A DNA stretch of 64,000 nt from Candidatus Saccharimonadota bacterium. Lineage in GTDB: Bacteria > Patescibacteriota > Saccharimonadia > Saccharimonadales > UBA4665. A program made the position numbers and the translations under genes. The stretch lies in assembly GCA_014377695.1 (NCBI GenBank), contig JACMPA010000009.1, positions 1 to 64,000 of the forward strand, read 5' to 3'. The first letter of the stretch is position 1; each line of letters starts with the position of its first letter. Below, in pieces: positions 53,489 through 60,127 of this stretch. Below the pieces are notes generated by a model. That model was not told where the DNA came from. It did no database searches and saw only the letters and a list, made by a program, of their open reading frames with translations.

Positions 53489-56097
53489 TAGTTAAAAAAA
53501 GTCTGGACTGAAGCAAGGTCTCGTTCAAGCCAAGTGATGCGAGTAGCAATTTCTTCGATGCCAATCTCAATGTTGCGCTTCAGTGCGATCTGATTGGTCT
53601 TCGGTAAAAAGAAAGCTTTGTAACGGTCGGCTGATTCTTTAGTACTGCAGGCTGACGCGGCATAACGTGGCAGCATATCGTACGACTTGTCGTTTTGGTA
53701 GGTGTCCACCAACCATTGCCATTCATCAACCATCCACTGCCAAGCTGTGTCGCCACAATACCTGTTACGTAGCAGGTAAATAAGCCAACGATCGGCATCC
53801 TGTGGCTTGACCAGGGCAGGATCTTTGATGCGCGACAGCAGCATGCTGGCTGTTTTAGGATTACGGGTGGCCGTCAGAGCACCGGCAATATCCGCCTGCA
53901 AGTCACTATTGCTAGTTTCATGGTGGAGGTTTAACAGATACTCGATAGCAGCTTTATCACCAAGCTTCACTGGCACTCCAAACACTATACTTCGTAGTTC
54001 CGGCGGTATCGCCGAGCTGTTGGTTTGATATGCCGCGAATAACGCTTGAGCGTGCTCAAGTACAGTTGGTTCATCAGCATAGGCAGAAAGTCCAATAATT
54101 GTCGCGCGGAGTTTCTGATCGCCGATGTCCTCACCAGGTTTTTCGTCCCAACCAAGGCGTTGCAATTCAGCGGCAACCAAACTACGAATGAATGTTTTGA
54201 TAGCAGCTTCTAAACTATCGTCTAAATCAATGAAGCGGCGGCTTTCGCCGATGATGAGCGCGATCATGTCCCAGACAGTTTCAGAATCTTCGTCTTTATA
54301 GGCGGCTAACAGCTGCAAAACGTCACCGTAGCTGCGAATACCGGCCCGGGCCAGCATACTGGCATCATTAAGCACCATCAGACGCTCGCCATTACTAAAT
54401 TCCTTTGATTTAATCATTTGGGCTTGCATATCGCGCTGGGCATCGTCTTCGTAATTCACAACGTAATGGCCATGCGCGCCACGGTTGATGAGAGCAGTCT
54501 CACTGGTTGTCAGGGTGATGGTGCTAGCAGGAGTAGCCAGTAGTGCCGGTACAGCATCATTAGTAGAAAACAGCGGAACTTGCCAAGTACGATCAGGATC
54601 AATTTTAGTCATGTCATCCAGGAAGTGGCCTTGAGTGATGGTAACTTCTGCGCCAGTTTGAGTTAAGGTAAGCACTGGGAATCCGGATTGCTCAAGCCAG
54701 GGGTTCATGAATGCAGCCACGTCTTTGCCGCTGGCTTCACTTAGCTCAGCCCATAGATCAGCGCCGATAGTGTTGCCGTAGGCGTGCTTTTTAAAGTACG
54801 CTTGTAAGCCTTTTCGAAATGCTTCCTCACCAATGTACTGCTTCATCATATTCAGCAGTCGGCCACCCTTAGCGTACACAATGGACGGGTCAAAGAGGGT
54901 GCTTATTTCGTCCGGATGGTTCACATCGAGCTTGACGGCCTGCACGCCAGGTGTTGAGTCACGGCGCAGTGCCGACAAGGCTTCTTGAGCTATAAAGGTA
55001 TCCCAGAAACCCCAAGTTGGGTACATGGCGTCCGGTGCTTCGTACTCCATGATGTTGGCAAAACTCTCGTTAAGCCATAAATCATCCCACCACTTCATAG
55101 TTACGAGGTTGCCGAACCACTGGTGCGACGTCTCATGCGCCACAACAGTAGCGATGACTTCTTTGATGCTCTGGCTTGTTTCACCAGGGTAAGCCAGCAG
55201 CACGCGTTCACGGTAGGTAATCAGGCCCCAGTTTTCCATGGCACCGCTGCTAAAATCAGGTAGCGCGACGTGGTCAGCCTTGGCAAGTGGGTAGTCTACG
55301 CCGAAGTAGTCTTCAAAGAATTCGATTGAGCCTTTGGCTACGTCTAATGCAAAATCAAATGAGTTTGCTGGCTGAGCAACCGTACCCCATACGGCAACAT
55401 CGGTACCACGTTTGGTTTTGGTGGCTCTGCTATGAAGTTCACCGATGACAAAAGCTAGCAAATAACTGCTCATTTTCGGTGTGGTTTCAAAGAACGTTCG
55501 TTGTTGCGTTGCCTCATCCTTGCTACAGGCTACATACTCACCGTCAACTAATTTACCGTAGAGTTTTTCTTTTTCAGGCGTGTTGCTTAGCGTGACGATA
55601 TTCGCCGCGCTGATGAGCGTCAGATCATAGGTAGCCTTGGCTTCAGGCTCATCAATACAAGGGAAGGCTTCACGGGCATGATGACTTTCGAACTGGGTTG
55701 CAAATAATTTCTTTTCGATACCATCTTGTTTGAAATAACAGGGATATATACCGGTCATGCCATCGGTTATCTTGCCCTCGAAATTAATAAAGATGTTGTA
55801 GCCACCCGGATATAGCATCTCATTGCTGTGCAACCGAACTTCGTCGAAACTGTCCTGGGTGTTGATGCGCGATACTTCAAAGACTTTGGCACCTTTTTTG
55901 TCAGTTCGCCGAATCCTAGCCTGAGTTATTTTTAAGCCTTTTTGGTGAAAGGTGATCCGCTGGCTTGGTCGACCAACCTTTTTGCCAGCAATCACGACAC
56001 TACCACTAAAAGTCATAGCTTCGTCGTTAATCTTCAGTTGCAAGTCATAGTGCGCTGGTTGAAATTGTTCGTACAAGCGGGTGACAGATTTATTCAT
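53488..56097 (-). CDS. pepN: M1-family zinc aminopeptidase
   Basis: An 869-aa gluzincin. The substrate motif GAMENWG is near residue 285, the zinc motif HETSHQWFGNLVTMKWWDDLWLNESFA (HEXXH-x18-E) near 320-346, and a Tyr for transition-state stabilisation in the following segment. An N-terminal beta saddle (about 1-200) and a C-terminal helical ERAP1-like domain (about 540-860) complete it. No signal peptide, so cytosolic peptide trimming. ATG 56097 is 6 nt after TATACT. The gene symbol is by family resemblance only. Confidence 0.94.
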   Translation of the reverse strand: MNKSVTRLYEQFQPAHYDLQLKINDEAMTFSGSVVIAGKKVGRPSQRITFHQKGLKITQARIRRTDKKGAKVFEVSRINTQDSFDEVRLHSNEMLYPGGYNIFINFEGKITDGMTGIYPCYFKQDGIEKKLFATQFESHHAREAFPCIDEPEAKATYDLTLISAANIVTLSNTPEKEKLYGKLVDGEYVACSKDEATQQRTFFETTPKMSSYLLAFVIGELHSRATKTKRGTDVAVWGTVAQPANSFDFALDVAKGSIEFFEDYFGVDYPLAKADHVALPDFSSGAMENWGLITYRERVLLAYPGETSQSIKEVIATVVAHETSHQWFGNLVTMKWWDDLWLNESFANIMEYEAPDAMYPTWGFWDTFIAQEALSALRRDSTPGVQAVKLDVNHPDEISTLFDPSIVYAKGGRLLNMMKQYIGEEAFRKGLQAYFKKHAYGNTIGADLWAELSEASGKDVAAFMNPWLEQSGFPVLTLTQTGAEVTITQGHFLDDMTKIDPDRTWQVPLFSTNDAVPALLATPASTITLTTSETALINRGAHGHYVVNYEDDAQRDMQAQMIKSKEFSNGERLMVLNDASMLARAGIRSYGDVLQLLAAYKDEDSETVWDMIALIIGESRRFIDLDDSLEAAIKTFIRSLVAAELQRLGWDEKPGEDIGDQKLRATIIGLSAYADEPTVLEHAQALFAAYQTNSSAIPPELRSIVFGVPVKLGDKAAIEYLLNLHHETSNSDLQADIAGALTATRNPKTASMLLSRIKDPALVKPQDADRWLIYLLRNRYCGDTAWQWMVDEWQWLVDTYQNDKSYDMLPRYAASACSTKESADRYKAFFLPKTNQIALKRNIEIGIEEIATRITWLERDLASVQTFFN

Positions 56098-56103
56098 GTC
56101 AAC

Positions 56104-56109
56104 AGTATA
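56104..56109 (-). promoter_or_regulatory. Leaderless-type -10 of the aminopeptidase gene
   Basis: TATACT on the minus strand, 6 nt (GTTGAC) before ATG 56097. Confidence 0.6.
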
Positions 56110-56149
56110 CCATCAGCGGTATTACAGAGCCGCAAATGATGAAGTAGGA

Positions 56150-56155
56150 TATAAT
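56150..56155 (+). promoter_or_regulatory. Leaderless-type -10 of gene 56162
   Basis: A perfect TATAAT, then ATGCTT, then ATG 56162 (6 nt). Divergent from the aminopeptidase promoter, the two -10 boxes being 40 bp apart. Confidence 0.6.
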
Positions 56156-56161
56156 ATGCTT

Positions 56162-56692
56162 ATGAAGTTTAGTCTCAACATAGACAGTAGCTACTCAACG
56201 CGCGATCAGAGAGTTGATTTTACTGACCCACAATCTGTCAAAAAAGTGATAGGGCGTGATTTACTGTTCAGCGCTGGGCTGAGAGGTGCCGCAATGTCTA
56301 TGGTTTTAATAGGGGGCTTGCACGCAGCTAAAGACGCGGAGCATGGGATTGAAAGTGATGCTATTCCAGGTGGTCTAGCAATCGCTGGCTCGGCACTCCG
56401 TATTGCCAGCGGCCTCGAACGGCGCAAAACTCGACGAAATGTAGGCCGCACACTCATGTGGTTTAGTGCGTACAAAACATGGCCTGAAGACGGTAGTATC
56501 GATTCAGCCTCAGCCCAGGCAGCGGATATTGTCTATGATGTTCAGCGTATCAATCAGCGAGATCAGCTAAACGCACTCGTAACGTATGTGATCGTATCAA
56601 AAGCGGTTGACCAGCTACAGGAACTTGCAGGCAATCAGGTGCTTTCATTCGAACAGGCCCAGCAAGCTCGTCGGCGTACCGAGCAAGATTGA
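56162..56692 (+). CDS. Unknown 176-aa protein, possibly membrane-associated
   Basis: A 176-aa protein. Hydrophobic stretches at about residues 41-56 (LRGAAMSMVLIGGLHA) and 66-80 (GGLAIAGSALRIASG) may be short TM helices. A cluster of Arg/Lys at 83-91 follows, then a helical C-terminal half. Family not recognised. Upstream in-frame codons would overlap the opposite aminopeptidase gene and are excluded by promoter placement. A terminator lies downstream. Confidence 0.74.
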   Translation: MKFSLNIDSSYSTRDQRVDFTDPQSVKKVIGRDLLFSAGLRGAAMSMVLIGGLHAAKDAEHGIESDAIPGGLAIAGSALRIASGLERRKTRRNVGRTLMWFSAYKTWPEDGSIDSASAQAADIVYDVQRINQRDQLNALVTYVIVSKAVDQLQELAGNQVLSFEQAQQARRRTEQD

Positions 56693-56728
56693 CCATTAAG
56701 CGCCGCTATGATATTCTAAAAGTGTTCG

Positions 56729-56753
56729 ATCCGGCCAACAGGTCGGATTTTTT
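56729..56753 (+). terminator. Rho-independent terminator upstream of nusA
   Basis: ATCCGGCC-AACA-GGTCGGAT (8-bp stem with one G-U pair) followed by T6. It ends the 56162 transcript 36 nt after its stop. Confidence 0.8.
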
Positions 56754-56772
56754 CGTATCAGAGACCACTTTA

Positions 56773-56778
56773 TATGAT
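56773..56778 (+). promoter_or_regulatory. -10 of nusA
   Basis: TATGAT, leader of about 32 nt, with AAAGGAAA Shine-Dalgarno before ATG 56817. Confidence 0.5.
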
Positions 56779-56816
56779 CATCACACTTTGGAAGCTAACT
56801 AGAAAGGAAACTAATA

Positions 56817-58034
56817 ATGGACATGGATTTTAAACAACTCGCTACCGCCATCAAAGCAATAGCCGAGGAAAAGAACTTACCCGAAGAAACCGTACAGGAA
56901 GTTGTTGAGCAAGCGCTTGCTGCTGCTTACCGTCGTGATTACGGAGATCGTGAGCAAGACATCCGGGTGAGCATGAACCTCAATACCGGTGAAGTCGACG
57001 CTTTTGTTACCAAGGAAGTTGTCGAGCGCATCGGCGATGGCGATTACGAAATCAGCCTGACTGATGCTCAAGTTATGAAAAAGAACGCCGTTATCGGTGA
57101 CATGATTGAACTACACGAAAAAGTTGAAGCTTTTGGACGCGTTGCTGCCCAGACTGCCAAGCAGGTTATCTTGCAACGTCTCCGGGAAGCCGAGCGCGAG
57201 ATTGTCATGGAAGAGTATGAAGACAAAATTGGCACCGTTATTAATGCCGTCGTCTCGCGAGTCGAAGGCAATATTTGTCGTATCGACCTTGGCAAAGCGC
57301 AGGGTATTATGCCACGTAGCGAACAAATTCAAGGTGAGCGCTACTACCCAGGCCAACGCCTAAAAGTATTCCTAAAAGACGTCGAGCGCGGCTTCCGCGG
57401 TCCACAATTGGTAGTTAGCCGTGGCAACAAAGAATTTATCGAATGGTTGTTCCGCGGTGAGGTTCCAGAAATGGAAAGTGGCGCCGTCGAAATCAAAGGC
57501 ATTGCCCGTGAAGCCGGTGTGCGCAGCAAAATCGCCGTCGCCAGCAATGTACCAGGTGTTGATCCGGTCGGCACCTTCGTTGGTGGTCACGGCACACGCG
57601 TAAACGCAGTTGTATCTGAAGTTGGTGAGCAGGAAAAAATCGACATTATCGTCTGGAGCGATGACACCATTGAATACATCACGAACGCCTTGAGCCCAAC
57701 TCGGGTTACCAAGGTAACGCTTGATGAGAAGAACAAAAAAGCACGAGTACTCGTCCCAGAGGACCAGCTTAGTATTGCTATAGGTAAGAGCGGTCAAAAC
57801 GTCCGGTTGGCGAGCAAGTTGAGTGGCTACGAAATCGACATCGAAGCTGATCAACTTAGCGCACCTGTCGACACCACGCCGGAGGCCCCAGTTGCGTCTG
57901 CTGCCCAAGCCTCAACCTCAACTGCTAATACTACAGCGGCAGAGTCGGCCAAACCGAAAGTACCACCAAAGCTCAAAAAGAAGAGCGAACTCGAAAATAG
58001 CTTGCTCGACGCCATCGAACAGCACGGCGAATAG
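56817..58034 (+). CDS. nusA: Transcription termination/antitermination protein NusA
   Basis: A 405-aa RNA polymerase cofactor. N-terminal domain (about 1-125, ALAAAYRRDYGDREQDIRV) binds RNAP. S1 domain (about 132-200, GTVINAVVSRVEGNICRIDLGKAQGIMP), KH1 (about 205-280) and KH2 (about 290-350, with IAIGKSGQNVRLASKLSGYEIDI) follow. The tail of about 55 residues is Ala/Thr/Lys-rich. A following rimP or infB is absent; unlike many bacteria, nusA stands alone here. Confidence 0.96.
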   Translation: MDMDFKQLATAIKAIAEEKNLPEETVQEVVEQALAAAYRRDYGDREQDIRVSMNLNTGEVDAFVTKEVVERIGDGDYEISLTDAQVMKKNAVIGDMIELHEKVEAFGRVAAQTAKQVILQRLREAEREIVMEEYEDKIGTVINAVVSRVEGNICRIDLGKAQGIMPRSEQIQGERYYPGQRLKVFLKDVERGFRGPQLVVSRGNKEFIEWLFRGEVPEMESGAVEIKGIAREAGVRSKIAVASNVPGVDPVGTFVGGHGTRVNAVVSEVGEQEKIDIIVWSDDTIEYITNALSPTRVTKVTLDEKNKKARVLVPEDQLSIAIGKSGQNVRLASKLSGYEIDIEADQLSAPVDTTPEAPVASAAQASTSTANTTAAESAKPKVPPKLKKKSELENSLLDAIEQHGE

Positions 58035-58100
58035 TACCTGACTATCCCCAGTAACGAACAGGCGTGGCCACCCAGCCATGTCTATTCTGGAGCCATATAC

Positions 58101-58129
58101 TTGACATTTATACTTACATATAGTATAGT
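58101..58129 (+). promoter_or_regulatory. Consensus promoter with operator-like inverted repeat, XRE gene
   Basis: TTGACA, 17-nt spacer, TATAGT. The inverted repeat ATACT-N7-AGTAT (58110-58126) covers the spacer and the -10, suggesting autoregulation. Predicted +1 falls about 3 nt before GTG 58139. Confidence 0.65.
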
Positions 58130-58138
58130 GTATTAATA

Positions 58139-58657
58139 GTGACTAATAATCCGTCAAAAAAATTCCTAGCCCACAGTGAAGCATCCAGAGTCGGTGCGCT
58201 CATTCGTGGTGCACGAATTGATCAAGGGGTTAGTATGGCTGAGCTAGCAGGTCTGCTCGGTGTTTCGCAGTCTTATATTTCGCGGATTGAGACCGGCAAG
58301 CGTCCTTTAAATGCAAGCCTCATTACTGCCATTTCCGCAATAATTGGACTACATGAAGAATCCTTAGCAACTGCAAATACCACTGCTGAACGTCGGGATA
58401 AAATCGCTGCTCAACATGGTCCAGAATTGGCAAAAGCATTGGGTACAATCATGATGATCGAAGGTACATGCTATGAGGATGTTGAGCGCGAATCGCTTAT
58501 TCTTTTCGTGAACGACCGAAGGACTGATCCGGAGTTCGTCAATTTACTCATTGATTCTGAGTTACCTCTCCCAGTTACTGAAATTGCAACTGCAGGTCTG
58601 TCACCTACTAACCCAACATGCGCACTACGTTCAGAAATCATACTTTCCTGGAATTAA
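58139..58657 (+). CDS. XRE-family (Cro/CI-type) transcription regulator
   Basis: A 172-aa protein from GTG. Helix-turn-helix GALIRGARIDQGVSMAELAGLLGVSQSYISRIETGKRPLNASLI lies near residues 18-60. The C-terminal 100 residues have no recognised fold; they include helix HGPELAKALGTIMMIEG and an acidic segment. A consensus promoter with an inverted repeat over its -10 suggests it represses itself. Target genes are unknown. Confidence 0.85.
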   Translation: MTNNPSKKFLAHSEASRVGALIRGARIDQGVSMAELAGLLGVSQSYISRIETGKRPLNASLITAISAIIGLHEESLATANTTAERRDKIAAQHGPELAKALGTIMMIEGTCYEDVERESLILFVNDRRTDPEFVNLLIDSELPLPVTEIATAGLSPTNPTCALRSEIILSWN

Positions 58658-58679
58658 TGCTAGTTTATTACCAGAATGC

Positions 58680-58685
58680 TATACT
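58680..58685 (+). promoter_or_regulatory. -10 of the DUF4190 gene
   Basis: TATACT (extended by TGC upstream), 7 nt before ATG 58693. Confidence 0.5.
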
Positions 58686-58692
58686 CTCGAAT

Positions 58693-59211
58693 ATGAATCC
58701 ACAAAATCAGAACGATACACCGCAACCACAACCCGAGAACCAGCTGCCGGTTCAGCCTGTACTCTCGACTCAACCTGGCACCTCACCTCAACCGCAGTAT
58801 CAGCCGAAGGACTTTGCACCACAGCAACAACAATTTCAACCGCAACAGTACCAAGGTGCTGGCCAACCGCAGCCCTACGATTCGTTGCCTCAAACCCAAC
58901 CGCAGGTTTATGGACAACAGGTCCAACTGGATGCTCAGTCGCAACCACTGCAACAAATACCGCCGCAAGGTGACCACGGTTTGCACTACATTATTCCACT
59001 CAACACTTCTGGTGTAGCCATAGCGGCCGGTTACGTGGCACTCTTTAGCATCTTGATCATTCCAGCACCGATTGCGATTATCCTTGGTGTATTGGGCCTC
59101 CGTGAGGTCAAAAAGCACCCAGGCCTACATGGAAAGTTCCGCTCACTATTTGCAATTGCTGCAGGGGGCACCGTTAGTTTATTTGTGGCCGTTTTGGCCA
59201 TATTCTTTTAG
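58693..59211 (+). CDS. DUF4190-type membrane protein with Pro/Gln-rich tail
   Basis: A 173-aa protein. Residues 1-100 are dominated by Pro, Gln, Asn and Tyr (QPQPENQ, QPQQYQGAGQPQP) and likely disordered. Two TMs follow near 110-135 and 150-172. The GVLGLREVKKHPGLHGKFRSLFAIAAGG segment matches the DUF4190 hairpin. Function unknown. Alternative starts upstream overlap the XRE gene. It is followed about 100 nt later by a gene with the same architecture. Confidence 0.8.
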   Translation: MNPQNQNDTPQPQPENQLPVQPVLSTQPGTSPQPQYQPKDFAPQQQQFQPQQYQGAGQPQPYDSLPQTQPQVYGQQVQLDAQSQPLQQIPPQGDHGLHYIIPLNTSGVAIAAGYVALFSILIIPAPIAIILGVLGLREVKKHPGLHGKFRSLFAIAAGGTVSLFVAVLAIFF

Positions 59212-59274
59212 TATCAACACGTAGTATCGCTGACCGGTATTGAGTTGAGACGTTGCTGAATAAGCATAAGTTGT

Positions 59275-59280
59275 TACAAT
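59275..59280 (+). promoter_or_regulatory. Extended -10 of the TM2 gene
   Basis: TGTTACAAT extended -10, 33 nt before ATG 59314. No clear Shine-Dalgarno in the short A-rich leader. Confidence 0.45.
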
Positions 59281-59313
59281 CAGAGGTAATACAAGCTAAA
59301 AGAAATACAAACA

Positions 59314-59958
59314 ATGGATCCAAGTTACCAGCCCGACCCGAATAAACAGCAACCACAGGCAGGCCAGCCAACACAAGAACCGTCGCAACAATTTAATCCA
59401 TCGCAGCCTGTTGCATCGCAGCCCATGCAACCACTACCCCGACAGCAATCCCAACCTTCGCAGTCGCAACCATTTGAGCCAATTCAGTCAGACGCTTCGC
59501 AGCCAAACGCACCGCAGCCATTCCAGCAACAGTTCTCTCCGGACCAAACTTCAGGCGCTGCCCAAAATACTCATCAGGCCACCGGACCAGCATTGCCCGG
59601 CTACCCTCAGCCAGCGAATGGACTACCACAAGCTCCAGGTCAACAGGCAGTGATGGCTGGCGAGAGTGATAAAGAGTATCTTATCGCGTGGTTGTTAGCA
59701 TACTTTTTGGGGGTATTTGGCGCCGACAGGTTTTACCTGGGCTATACCGGACTTGGAGTTCTTAAGCTGGTGACTTTGGGTGGTTGCGGCATTTGGGCAT
59801 TTATTGATTGGATTTTGATCTTTACTGGATCCATGAAAGATAAGCAGGGTCGACCACTCAAAGACCGAGCGAAAAACCTCAAACTAACGGTCGTAGTATT
59901 TGCAGTGTTGTTTGGGCTTGGAATCATTGCAAATATCGTTCGCTACGCCGTTAGCTGA
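59314..59958 (+). CDS. TM2-domain membrane protein with Pro/Gln-rich tail
   Basis: A 214-aa protein. Residues 1-120 are Pro/Gln/Ser-rich and probably disordered. A TM2 domain follows (about 123-180): LIAWLLAYFLGVFGADRFYLGYTGLGVLKLVTLGGCGIWAFIDWI. The TM2 hallmark DRFYLG turn is present. A third TM lies near 195-212. TM2 proteins have no agreed general function. It stands with the DUF4190 gene between nusA and clpC. Confidence 0.88.
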   Translation: MDPSYQPDPNKQQPQAGQPTQEPSQQFNPSQPVASQPMQPLPRQQSQPSQSQPFEPIQSDASQPNAPQPFQQQFSPDQTSGAAQNTHQATGPALPGYPQPANGLPQAPGQQAVMAGESDKEYLIAWLLAYFLGVFGADRFYLGYTGLGVLKLVTLGGCGIWAFIDWILIFTGSMKDKQGRPLKDRAKNLKLTVVVFAVLFGLGIIANIVRYAVS

Positions 59959-59974
59959 GACTGGGTACCAGCTG

Positions 59975-60025
59975 TATTCTAGTGAATTAGCACTCTTGAC
60001 GCGAGAGTGCTAATTCACTAGAATA
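59975..60025. promoter_or_regulatory. CIRCE operator (HrcA site) with long perfect arms
   Basis: TTAGCACTC-N9-GAGTGCTAA at 59987-60013 equals the CIRCE consensus bound by HrcA. The palindrome continues outward perfectly, giving 21-bp arms (59975-59995 and 60005-60025) around a 9-nt centre. It encloses the clpC promoter, so heat-shock derepression is expected. Confidence 0.92.
59996..60024 (+). promoter_or_regulatory. Sigma70 promoter of clpC inside CIRCE
   Basis: TTGACG (59996-60001), 17-nt spacer, TAGAAT (60019-60024). The -35 begins in the CIRCE spacer and the -10 lies in the right arm, so bound HrcA blocks polymerase directly. Confidence 0.85.
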
Positions 60026-60079
60026 GGTACTAGAACTTTTGCTGCGTTACAACGCTTAAAAGCTCCTGATTTGTAAATA

Positions 60080-60104
60080 CTAAGAAATCTCACAGATTTC
60101 TCAG
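60080..60104 (+). other. Leader hairpin of clpC mRNA
   Basis: AGAAATCT-CAC-AGATTTCT (60083-60101) is an 8-bp perfect stem, extended by two pairs with one mismatch, in the leader between the predicted +1 near 60031 and the ribosome site near 60112. Confidence 0.55.
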
Positions 60105-60127
60105 TGAAAATGGGGGAAAATAGAACT

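Noticed and set aside
56729-56753. Possible nusA attenuator
   Set aside because: The hairpin is upstream of the likely nusA -10 (56773) and immediately follows the previous gene, so it is a simple terminator of that gene.
59393-59653. Extra frames over the Pro/Gln-rich TM2 region
   Set aside because: They are side effects of the low-complexity CAG/CCA-rich sequence.
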